From Herbaspirillum sp. YR522 (lineage in GTDB: Bacteria; Pseudomonadota; Gammaproteobacteria; Burkholderiales; Burkholderiaceae_D): a DNA stretch of 36,021 bases. Position 1 is the stretch's first letter, and each line of letters starts with the position of its first letter. The stretch covers positions 1 through 36,021 of the forward strand of contig NZ_AKJA01000038.1 of NCBI RefSeq assembly GCF_000282575.1. The letters run 5' to 3'. The notes below the pieces were generated by a model. It worked only from the letters and a program-made list of their open reading frames with translations, was not told the origin of the DNA and made no database searches. Positions 27,380 through 36,021 of the stretch are shown piece by piece. The position numbers and the translations under genes were made by a program.

Positions 27380-27458
27380 TTATTCGGCTATGATATGGGC
27401 GCTCGCCTAGTTGATGTTCCTGAATTAAAAGACTAATTTAGTGATTAGTATCGAATAA
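27380..27458. promoter_or_regulatory. dadA-lrp divergent control region
   Basis: This AT-rich region holds a dyad CTAATTTAGTGATTAG (27433-27448, arms CTAAT and ATTAG) and a wide inverted pair TTATTCG (27380-27386) and CGAATAA (27452-27458). Both resemble spaced sites for an Lrp-type protein. TATAAA at 27464-27469 is a possible -10 for the regulator gene and would leave almost no leader. TATCAT on the minus strand at 27395-27390 is a possible -10 for dadA. Confidence 0.45.
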
Positions 27459-27479
27459 CGGCTTATAAAAAGTAAAAAC

Positions 27480-27968
27480 ATGAGAACCCAGCAGCAATCG
27501 GTGCGCACCCTCGACAAACTCGACCATCGGATCCTGGCGGCGCTGCAGAACGACGGCCGCATGTCGATGAAGGACCTGGGCGAACTGGTGGGCCTGTCGG
27601 TCACGCCGTGCATCGAACGGGTGCGGCGCATGGAGCGCGACGGCGTCATCAGCGGCTATTACGCGCGGGTCAATCCGGAGGCGGTAGGCGCGACGTTGCT
27701 GGTGTTCGTGGAGATCACGCTCAATCATAAGTCCGGTAACATGTTCGAGCAGTTCCGGCGCGAGGTGTTGCGGATTGCCGAAGTGCAGGAATGCCACCTG
27801 GTATCGGGCGACTTCGACTACCTGATCAAGGCGCGCATCCACGGCATGGCCGAATATCGCAAGCTGCTCGGTGACATCCTGCTGCAATTGCCCGGCGCGG
27901 CGCAATCCAAGAGTTATGTGGTGATGGAAGAGATCAAGGAAACCCTGGCCCTGTCGCTGGTGCCCTGA
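27480..27968 (+). CDS. Lrp/AsnC-family regulator, likely activator of dadA
   Basis: A 162-residue Lrp/AsnC regulator. The helix-turn-helix lies in LDKLDHRILAALQNDGRMSMKDLGELVGLSVTPCIERVRRME, and the RAM domain in ECHLVSGDFDYLIKARIHGM through LLQLPGAAQSKSYVVMEEIKE. It is close to Lrp/BkdR/DadR-type proteins that respond to leucine or alanine. The divergent placement, 124 bases from dadA, makes it the probable D-/L-alanine-responsive controller of that gene. No ribosome site precedes the ATG and a -10-like TATAAA ends ten bases upstream, so a very short leader is possible. Confidence 0.9.
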   Translation: MRTQQQSVRTLDKLDHRILAALQNDGRMSMKDLGELVGLSVTPCIERVRRMERDGVISGYYARVNPEAVGATLLVFVEITLNHKSGNMFEQFRREVLRIAEVQECHLVSGDFDYLIKARIHGMAEYRKLLGDILLQLPGAAQSKSYVVMEEIKETLALSLVP

Positions 27969-28075
27969 AGCGGCCGGGCACTGTACTCTGTTTCTGCCCG
28001 GGCGACTGTGCATGCAAGCCGCCGGAGCCCGGCCCTAGACTGCCTGAATCTGGAACCAATCCGTTCTCATCCGCT

Positions 28076-30400
<2,325 letters not shown>

Positions 30401-30408
30401 GCGTGCGC

Positions 30409-30654
30409 ATGGCGGACGAGGCCGACCATGGGCTGCCGCCTGAACTGGTGCTGGTGCTCGACACACTGCAGGCCGACGCCGAGCGCAGCGGCGGCGCGCC
30501 GCTGTCGCTGGCGCGCTTGTCCAAGCGCACCCAATTGCGCATGAGTACGCTGCGGCGCCTGCTGACGGCGCTGGAAGAAGCGGGGGTGGTGGTGGTGGTG
30601 TCCAACGAAGACGGGACCGGCAGCGTGCAGCTGGCGCTGCCACCCGGGACATAG
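30409..30654 (+). CDS. 81-residue winged-helix-like protein
   Basis: A small protein starting eight bases after the stop of the YdeP-type gene (a GTG two codons earlier is also possible). SLARLSKRTQLRMSTLRRLLTALEEAGVVVVV reads as helix-turn-helix plus the first wing strand of a MarR/IclR-like winged helix, and QLALPP could be the second wing strand. There is no room for a sensing domain. A DNA-binding auxiliary regulator of the preceding oxidoreductase gene is the simplest guess. The family is not one I can name; codon usage matches its neighbours, and the tight spacing supports a real, co-transcribed gene. Confidence 0.7.
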   Translation: MADEADHGLPPELVLVLDTLQADAERSGGAPLSLARLSKRTQLRMSTLRRLLTALEEAGVVVVVSNEDGTGSVQLALPPGT

Positions 30655-30705
30655 CAGCCCGCAAGGCGCCTGCGGCTTGCCGCCGCCATCGGCTGCGCCA
30701 TGCGC

Positions 30706-32151
30706 TCAGGCGCCGGCCAGTTCCTCGACCAGCCTGCCGACCAGCCGCAACGCCTGTTCGATCTCGCGCGACCAGGGGTAGCTGTAGTTGAGCCGGATGA
30801 AATGGCTATAGCGGTTGGTCGCCGCGAAGATACGCCCCGGCGCCACCGTGATGCCCAGTGCCAGGCTGCGGCGGTACAGTTCCATCGCATCCACCCTGGC
30901 CGGCAACTCCACCCACAATACATAACCCCCTTGCGGCTCGGACACCTTGGTGCCGGCCGGGAAGAAGCGCAGCACGAAGTGCCGCATCAGGTCGCGTTGC
31001 TGCGCGAAGGCGCGCCGCACGCGTCGCAGGTGGCGTTCGAAACCGCCTTGCGTGAGGTATTCGGCGATGGCCCGTTGCGGCGCCGTCGGCGTGGCCAGGG
31101 TATTGAGGAACTTCAATTTCTCGACCTGCTCCCGGTAGCGCCCCGGCATCGCCCAGCCGATGCGGTAGGCCGAGGTCAGGCTCTTGGAGAACGATGAGCA
31201 GTGCAGTACCAGCCCTTCCCGGTCGTGGCTCTTGAGCGAGGATGGATGGGCGCTGCCGTAATAAAGCTCGCTGTAGACCGCGTTCTCGATGAGCGGCATC
31301 TGGTGCGCCTGGGCCAGTCGCACCAGGGCCTGCTTGGCCTGGTCGGGCATCTGGAAGCCGAGCGGATTCTGGAAGTTCGGCATCACCATGCAGGCCGCTA
31401 CCGGCTGGCTCTGCACGATGCCGGCCAGCGCGTCCACGTCCAGCCCGCGCTGCGGGTCGGTGGGGATTTCGAGTGCCCGCATGCCCAGCCGCTCGATGGC
31501 GTGCAGCATGGCATAGAAGGTGGGGGTCTCGACGGCCACCGTGTCACCCGGACGGGCGACCGCCTGCAGGCACAGGTTGATGGCCTCGGTCGCGCCCACC
31601 GTCACCACGATTTCGTCGGGATCGACCTTGAGTCCGTTTTCGAGATAGCGCCGGGCGATCTGGCGCAGCAGGTCCGGATGGCCTGGCGGCAGGTCGTCGA
31701 ATACGCTGGAATGGCTGGCCGCCCGCGTGATGCGCCCGGCATATTGCGCCACCCGCTGCGACGGGAACAGCGCCGGGTTGGGGTAGGGCGAACCCAGTGG
31801 CACCGTGCCGTCCTGCTGGATGGTCTTGAGCGTGGCCAGCACCAGGCGGCTGACGTCGACCTCGGTCGATTGCTGCCAGGCCGGGTGGTCCTGCTGGGCG
31901 GGACGGGCGCGCGCCTCGGCCGCCGCGCGCAGCGCCGGCTGGCGCACGAAGTAACCCGATTGCGGATGGCTTTCGATGATGCCGCGGCTCTCCAGCAACT
32001 CGTAGGCGCGCACCACGGTGGTGACGCTGAGCTTGTTCTGCTGGCTGGCGCTGCGCACCGAGGCGATGCGTTCGCCCGGCTGCAGCACGCCGTCGCGGAT
32101 CGAGCTCGCCAGTTGTTCGGCGAATTGCTTGTAGAGGGGTGTGAGCGCCAT
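30706..32151 (-). CDS. MocR/YdcR-type regulator (GntR domain fused to aminotransferase fold)
   Basis: A 481-residue fusion. Residues 1-70 are a GntR winged helix (LYKQFAEQLASSIRDGVLQPGERI, SVTTVVRAYELLESRGIIE) and residues 100-480 a fold-I aminotransferase domain. The PLP lysine is Lys323 in SSFSKSLTSAYRIGW, and the sequence runs parallel to E. coli YdcR. Oddly, the segment normally IEDDVYSELYFG reads IENAVYSELYYG. The Asp that contacts the PLP ring nitrogen (three before the Tyr) is Asn290 and the next Asp is Ala291. PLP binding may persist, but transaminase activity is doubtful. It is divergent from the GST gene, its likely target, 49 bases away. Confidence 0.92.
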   Translation of the reverse strand: MALTPLYKQFAEQLASSIRDGVLQPGERIASVRSASQQNKLSVTTVVRAYELLESRGIIESHPQSGYFVRQPALRAAAEARARPAQQDHPAWQQSTEVDVSRLVLATLKTIQQDGTVPLGSPYPNPALFPSQRVAQYAGRITRAASHSSVFDDLPPGHPDLLRQIARRYLENGLKVDPDEIVVTVGATEAINLCLQAVARPGDTVAVETPTFYAMLHAIERLGMRALEIPTDPQRGLDVDALAGIVQSQPVAACMVMPNFQNPLGFQMPDQAKQALVRLAQAHQMPLIENAVYSELYYGSAHPSSLKSHDREGLVLHCSSFSKSLTSAYRIGWAMPGRYREQVEKLKFLNTLATPTAPQRAIAEYLTQGGFERHLRRVRRAFAQQRDLMRHFVLRFFPAGTKVSEPQGGYVLWVELPARVDAMELYRRSLALGITVAPGRIFAATNRYSHFIRLNYSYPWSREIEQALRLVGRLVEELAGA

Positions 32152-32200
32152 GGGCGGTTGCGGTGTAGAGTTATCCCCCGCATTCTACAAGGCGCAGACC

Positions 32201-32869
32201 ATGATCACCGTGCATCACCTGAACAATTCGCGCTCGCAGCGCGTGCTGTGGTTGCTGGAAGAGCTGGGTCTCGAGTACGAGATCAAGTTCTACCAGCGCA
32301 ATCCCAAGACCATGCTGGCCCCGCCCGAGCTGCTGGCGGTGCATCCGCTGGGCAAGTCGCCGGTCATCACCGATGGCGACGTCACGGTGGCCGAATCCGG
32401 TGCCATCGTCGAATACCTGCTCGAGCGCTACGACGATGGGCGCCTGCTGCCGGCGGCCGGCACGCAGGAGCGGCAGCGCTATCGCTACTGGCTGCATTAC
32501 GCCGAGGGCTCGGCCATGCCATTGCTGTTGTTGCAGTTGATCTTCAGCCGCCTGCCCGGCGCGGTGCCGGCGCTGATCCGTCCTGTTGCGCGCATGATCG
32601 CCAATGGCTTCAAGGGCCGCATGATCACGCCGCAACTGGGCCGCCACCTGCAGTTTATGGAGGACGAACTGGGTCGCGGTGGCTGGTTTGCCGGCGTCGC
32701 CTTCAGCGCCGCCGATATCCAGATGAGTTTTCCGGTGGAGGGCTTGCGCTCGCGCGGCGGGCTCGACCAGCGCTATCCGCGCCTGCTGCGGTTTCTCGAG
32801 GCCATCCATGCGCGTGCAGCCTATCAGCGGGCGCTGGAGCGTGGCGGTCCCTACGAACTGTTGCGCTGA
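32201..32869 (+). CDS. Glutathione S-transferase family protein
   Basis: A 222-residue cytoplasmic GST. The N-terminal thioredoxin-like domain (1-80) starts ITVHHLNNSRSQRVLWLLEELGLEYE, where Ser10 or Ser12 would be the glutathione-activating residue, and contains the cis-proline region LGKSPVITDGDVTVAESGAIVEYL. The helical C-terminal domain includes GGWFAGVAFSAADIQMSFPVE, the GST N-capping motif. Substrate unknown; similar proteins detoxify electrophiles or peroxides. It is divergent from the YdcR-like regulator, sharing a 49-base control region. It converges on the sensor kinase gene with three bases between. Confidence 0.92.
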   Translation: MITVHHLNNSRSQRVLWLLEELGLEYEIKFYQRNPKTMLAPPELLAVHPLGKSPVITDGDVTVAESGAIVEYLLERYDDGRLLPAAGTQERQRYRYWLHYAEGSAMPLLLLQLIFSRLPGAVPALIRPVARMIANGFKGRMITPQLGRHLQFMEDELGRGGWFAGVAFSAADIQMSFPVEGLRSRGGLDQRYPRLLRFLEAIHARAAYQRALERGGPYELLR

Positions 32870-32872
32870 GGT

Positions 32873-34198
32873 TCAGGCCGGCAGGCTGATCACAGCGCGC
32901 AGGCCGGCCTGGCCATCGCTGCGGTTTTCAAGTTCCAGCCGTCCGCCATGGGCTTGCACGCACGAGCGCGCAATCGACAGGCCCAGGCCGACGTTGCTGG
33001 CATCGTGCCGCTGGCGGCTGCGTGACGGGTCCAGCCGCACGAAGGGCTGGAATACCTCTTCCAGGCGCTCGGCGGGAATGCCCGGGCCGTCGTCTTCCAC
33101 ATGGATTTCCAGCATGCCCGTGCTGCCGGCTCCCAGTGCCATGCGCGCGCGACGGCCGTAGTGCACCGCATTGTCGACCAGGTTGCTCAAGGCCCGCTTC
33201 AGGTTGACCGGCCGGCAGCGGTAGGGCAGGGCGACCGCCGACGTGCTGCGTACCTGCACGTCGCGCCCCTGGGCCCGCTGTTCGTCGGCAACGTCGCGCA
33301 GCAGCGCGTGCAGGTCGATTTCGCGCGTATCCTCATTGCGTGCATCGTCGTGTGCGAAACGCAGGGTTTCCTCGACCATCACGCGCATCTCGTCGAGGGT
33401 GCGTATCATCGCCGCCTTCAATCCCTCGTCTTGCACCAGTTCGGCGCGCAGCCGCAGCGACGTGATGGGCGTGCGCAGGTCATGGCTGATGGCGCCCAGC
33501 ATGCGGGTGCGGTCGTCGACGAAGCGGGTGATGCGCTGCTGCATCAGGTTGAAGGCCTGGGTCACCTCGCGCGCTTCGGACGGCCCCGTGACCGGCAGCG
33601 GATCGACCTGCTCGCCGCGACTGACGCGTTCGGCCGCATGCGCCAGCGCCTTGATCGGACGCAGGATGCGGCGCACGAACAGGAACACGATCAGCAGCAC
33701 CGGCAGGGTGCTGACCGGTACCGAGAAGCGCAGTGGACGGCGCCAGGCCTGCGACATCACCGGATGTTGCAGCGTGTTGACCCAACGTCCGTCGGGCGTG
33801 CGCAGCGAGATGCGCAGGTCGCCCCGGCGGGCGTCGAGTCGCACCAGGCTGACCCGGATGGCGTCGGCCGGCAGTTGCAGCGAACTGGCCAGCTGGGTAC
33901 GGATCAGGTCCTGGTCCAGGCCCTGTTCGTAGTCGGGCCAGACGTCGCTGGCCGCGTCCAGCGTATAGCGGGCGTTGTCGTTGCGCGCCGCCGCCAGCGC
34001 CTGGCGTGCCTGCGCCTCGGGTAGCGCGCCGAGCCGCCACGCCACGGCCGCATGTTCGGTCATCTGTTCGCGCGAGATCGAATGGATGTTCTCGCCGTTG
34101 GTCACCACCAGCAACAGCCCCACCACATGGGCCGCCACCAGGCCGACCAACAGCAGCCCCAGCAACTGGGCCGCCATGGTGCGTGGCCACGGCTTCAC
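32873..34198 (-). CDS. Membrane sensor histidine kinase (PfeS/EnvZ-like)
   Basis: A 441-residue sensor. I chose the GTG at 34198, which overlaps the stop of the response regulator gene, over a longer frame starting inside it. Helix one is about residues 9-33, a periplasmic sensor region about 34-156, helix two about 157-176 and a HAMP linker about 177-229. The phosphorylated His239 lies in GAISHDLRTPITSLRLRAEL. The ATPase domain has the N box NLVDNAVHYG, DDGPGIP and VGLGLSIARSC. It works with the adjacent OmpR-type regulator; the ligand is unknown, but a siderophore receptor gene opposite suggests an iron-related signal. Confidence 0.92.
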   Translation of the reverse strand: MKPWPRTMAAQLLGLLLVGLVAAHVVGLLLVVTNGENIHSISREQMTEHAAVAWRLGALPEAQARQALAAARNDNARYTLDAASDVWPDYEQGLDQDLIRTQLASSLQLPADAIRVSLVRLDARRGDLRISLRTPDGRWVNTLQHPVMSQAWRRPLRFSVPVSTLPVLLIVFLFVRRILRPIKALAHAAERVSRGEQVDPLPVTGPSEAREVTQAFNLMQQRITRFVDDRTRMLGAISHDLRTPITSLRLRAELVQDEGLKAAMIRTLDEMRVMVEETLRFAHDDARNEDTREIDLHALLRDVADEQRAQGRDVQVRSTSAVALPYRCRPVNLKRALSNLVDNAVHYGRRARMALGAGSTGMLEIHVEDDGPGIPAERLEEVFQPFVRLDPSRSRQRHDASNVGLGLSIARSCVQAHGGRLELENRSDGQAGLRAVISLPA

Positions 34199-34950
34199 GT
34201 TGCCGCCTGGCTGCTGACCTGGGCCGCCAGCAGATAGCCGTTGCCCCACACCGTCTTGAGCAGGCTCGGGCGGCGCGGATCGGGTTCGAGCTTCTTGCGC
34301 AGGCGGCTGACCTGGCTGTCGATGCTACGGTCGAACGCCAGTGCGTCTGCGCCGGCGGTGAGGTCGATCAGCCGGTCGCGCGAGAGTACGGTATTGGGAT
34401 GCTCCACCAGCACCCGCAGCAGCCGGTACTCGACGCTCGACAGGGTCACGGCCATGCCATCGCGGTCCAGCAGCTGGCGGCGCTCGACGTCCAGTGTCCA
34501 TTCGTCGAACACATAGCGGCCGATCGCCTGGCTTGCCGCAGGCTGCACCGATGGCGTTGGCGTTGCCGCAGGCAGCGCGCGCGCCAGGCGCCGCAGCACG
34601 GTCTTGATGCGCGCCAGCAATTCCTGCGGATCGAAGGGCTTGACCAGGTAGTCGTCGGCGCCATGCTCCAGTCCCGAGACCTTACTGGCCAGCGACGACC
34701 TGGCGGTCAGCAGGATCACCGGCGTGCCGCTGCCCTGGGCGATGTGGCGGCACAGCGACAGGCCATCCTCGCCCGGCATCATCACATCCAGCACCACCAG
34801 GTCGAACGCCTGCCGGGCCAACTGCCGACGCGCCTGGGCCGCATTGAACGCCATGCTGACCTGCATGTCCTGGCGCCGCAGGTAGGCGGCCAGCGGTTCA
34901 CAGATGTCGAGGTGGTCGTCGACCACGAGAATGTGGCGTTGCGCTTGCAT
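34195..34950 (-). CDS. OmpR-family response regulator
   Basis: A 251-residue two-domain regulator. The start at 34950 (MQAQRHILVVDDHLD) gives a normal receiver; a longer frame would add 28 unrelated residues. The receiver contains the acidic pair at Asp11-12, the phosphorylated Asp55 in VVLDVMMPG and the lysine in DDYLVKPFDPQELL. The C-terminal winged helix includes LSSVEYRLLRVLVEHPNTVLSRDRL and FDRSIDSQVSRLRKKLEPDP. The kinase gene overlaps its 3' end. It is divergent from the TonB-dependent receptor, with tandem repeats suited to an OmpR-type protein between them. Confidence 0.94.
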   Translation of the reverse strand: MQAQRHILVVDDHLDICEPLAAYLRRQDMQVSMAFNAAQARRQLARQAFDLVVLDVMMPGEDGLSLCRHIAQGSGTPVILLTARSSLASKVSGLEHGADDYLVKPFDPQELLARIKTVLRRLARALPAATPTPSVQPAASQAIGRYVFDEWTLDVERRQLLDRDGMAVTLSSVEYRLLRVLVEHPNTVLSRDRLIDLTAGADALAFDRSIDSQVSRLRKKLEPDPRRPSLLKTVWGNGYLLAAQVSSQAAT

Positions 34951-34992
34951 GGGGGGTTCCCGCTGAGTATGGCCGCTGGCGGCCGGGACAGG

Positions 34993-35041
34993 CAAAGTGT
35001 GGCGCGCCCGGTCCGGGTTGCCACACTTTGACAAACTTTCG
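34993..35041. promoter_or_regulatory. Repeats likely bound by the OmpR-type regulator
   Basis: CAAAGTGTGGC (34993-35003) and GCCACACTTTG (35020-35030) are perfect 11-bp inverted arms. The right arm also starts a direct repeat with a 10-base period: CACACTTTGA at 35022-35031 and CAAACTTTCG at 35032-35041, seven of ten identical. OmpR-family proteins bind such tandem half-sites. The tandem copy faces the receptor gene, the single inverted copy the regulator gene. Confidence 0.6.
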
Positions 35042-35049
35042 GCGATTTT

Positions 35050-35070
35050 AAATGAATATAATTCTCATTT
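35050..35070. promoter_or_regulatory. Candidate Fur box overlapping the receptor promoter
   Basis: A 21-base imperfect palindrome (arms AAATGA and TCATTT, eight of ten positions symmetric) containing ATAATTCTCATTT closely resembles Fur boxes. TATAAT at 35057-35062 lies inside it as a likely -10, so Fur binding would block transcription of the TonB receptor when iron is plentiful. Confidence 0.7.
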
Positions 35071-35200
35071 GCAAATCAAGTCATTTTTACTGACGACCCC
35101 CCAGCCCAGAACCGGTGCGGCTTTGCAGGCGAATGCTCGCCGGCAGGGTGGCGCCCGTGCGGTGACATGCGGGGGCGCAGCCAACACCTTGGGGAACCTC

Positions 35201-36021
35201 ATGCACTACTCACAACGATTCATGCCCACCCGTGCCGCGACGGCCGTGGCCACCGCAATGACCTTGCTGGCCGTCGGTGCCCAAGCGCAGACCAGCGAGC
35301 AGGGGCTCAAGGAAGTGGTGGTCACCGCCACCGGTTTCGAGCAGGCAGTGGTCGATGCGCCGGCCAGCATCTCGGTGATCACGCCCGAGCAGCTGAAGAA
35401 AAAGCAATTCCGCGACTTGACCGATGCGCTGTCCGACACCGAGGGCGTCACCGTGACCGGCACGGCCAGCGAAAAGGACATCTTCATTCGCGGCATGCCC
35501 GGCGCCTACACGCTGATCCTGGTGGACGGCAAGCGCCAGAGCACGCGCGACGCCCGCACCAACGGCAATGCCGGTTTCGAGCAGAGCTACATTCCACCGC
35601 TGGCGGCCATCGAACGCATCGAAGTGGTACGCGGTCCGATGTCGTCGCTGTACGGTTCCGAAGCCATGGGCGGGGTGATCAACATCATCACCAAGAAGGT
35701 CGCCAGCAAGTGGGGCGGGGCGATCACGGTCGACACCATCATGCAGCAGCACGATGACTCGGGCGATTCCTACCAGGGCCAGTTCTACCTGAACGGGCCG
35801 GTCGCCGCCGACCTGGTCGGGCTGCAATTGTGGGGCAAGGTCTACAAGCGCCAGGAAGACCGCATCCTCAATGGCAACACCAAGGCACTCGACACCGACC
35901 TGACGGCGCGCCTGTCGATCACCCCCAACAAGAACCACGACATCCTGCTCGAAGCCGGGACCTCGCAGGTCAAGCGCTCGGGCTCGTCGCAACACACGCT
36001 GGCGCAGGCGGCCGCCACCGC
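35201..36021 (+). CDS. TonB-dependent outer-membrane receptor, N-terminal part (PfeA/FepA-like)
   Basis: The gene runs off the window; 273 codons are visible. A signal peptide ends in VGAQA near residue 29. The TonB box is around KEVVVTATG (37-45). The plug domain follows: APASISVITPEQLKKKQFRDL, KDIFIRGMPGAYTLILVDGKR, IERIEVVRGPMSSLYGSEAMGG and VINIITKK, all typical of receptors for ferric enterobactin-like or related siderophores. The barrel begins near residue 175. The substrate cannot be fixed from the plug. The divergent two-component system and Fur-like box indicate iron- and substrate-responsive expression, as in the Pseudomonas pfeRS-pfeA and pirRS-pirA loci. Confidence 0.92.
   Translation, partial: MHYSQRFMPTRAATAVATAMTLLAVGAQAQTSEQGLKEVVVTATGFEQAVVDAPASISVITPEQLKKKQFRDLTDALSDTEGVTVTGTASEKDIFIRGMPGAYTLILVDGKRQSTRDARTNGNAGFEQSYIPPLAAIERIEVVRGPMSSLYGSEAMGGVINIITKKVASKWGGAITVDTIMQQHDDSGDSYQGQFYLNGPVAADLVGLQLWGKVYKRQEDRILNGNTKALDTDLTARLSITPNKNHDILLEAGTSQVKRSGSSQHTLAQAAAT

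Noticed and set aside
27974-28001. CCGGGCA/TGCCCGG inverted repeat after the dadA regulator gene
   Set aside because: Only 7 bp with a 14-base loop and no T-run; not convincing as a terminator.
35028-35062. TTGACA (35028-35033) with TATAAT (35057-35062) as a consensus promoter
   Set aside because: The spacer is 23 bases, too long for sigma-70; the TTGACA more likely reflects the regulator repeat.

Overview
The window is GC-rich, densely packed chromosomal DNA from a proteobacterium. The ssuEADCBF sulfonate operon with its ssuF molybdopterin-binding gene, the cysTWA-cysB cluster, livJHMGF, hppD next to an Lrp-type regulator, and dadA next to an Lrp-type regulator together suggest a beta-proteobacterium of the order Burkholderiales, perhaps an Oxalobacteraceae/Herbaspirillum-like organism. 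That placement is inferred from gene content only. I saw no insertion sequence, phage gene, CRISPR array, rRNA or tRNA.

Layout. (1) 1-6102, sulfonate sulfur: the end of ssuE, then ssuA, ssuD, ssuC, ssuB and ssuF, followed on the same strand by a degenerate EAL-domain protein and a small serine hydrolase. (2) 6250-10153, sulfate uptake: cysT, cysW, cysA and a CysB-type regulator, with no sulfate-binding-protein gene beside them. (3) 10175-13482: a GNAT acetyltransferase, a 66-residue unknown protein, an M15 peptidase, a tiny Ala/Pro-rich lipoprotein and a phosphodiester-glycosidase-like (DUF2233) protein. (4) 13655-19681, amino-acid uptake: livJ-hairpin-livHMGF and a solitary family-3 binding protein with a possible NtrC site. 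(5) 19712-21897: a small coiled-coil protein, hppD and a divergent Lrp/AsnC regulator. (6) 21907-25879, DNA maintenance: ada with a candidate Ada box, a lipoprotein hydrolase and alkB in one run, and a convergent type IB topoisomerase. (7) 26054-27968: dadA and a divergent Lrp/AsnC regulator. (8) 28076-30654: a YdeP/FdhF-type molybdopterin oxidoreductase and a tiny winged-helix protein. (9) 30706-32869: a MocR/YdcR-type regulator divergent from a glutathione S-transferase. (10) 32873-36021: a sensor kinase and OmpR-type regulator divergent from a TonB-dependent receptor, with a Fur-like box and regulator-like repeats between them.

Functional logic. The left 10 kb is a sulfur-starvation block: sulfonate capture and desulfonation, sulfate import and the CysB-type regulator. 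The centre handles amino acids (branched-chain uptake, tyrosine and D-amino-acid catabolism), each catabolic gene facing its own Lrp-type regulator. The adaptive-response genes ada and alkB flank a secreted hydrolase. The right end looks like a PfeRS/PfeA-style iron-uptake locus.

Nothing here is clearly a new multi-gene system. The best leads are the degenerate EAL protein after ssuF, the YdcR-like regulator lacking the cofactor-binding Asp, the hydrolase between ada and alkB, the strong hairpin between livJ and livH, and the operator architecture before the TonB receptor.
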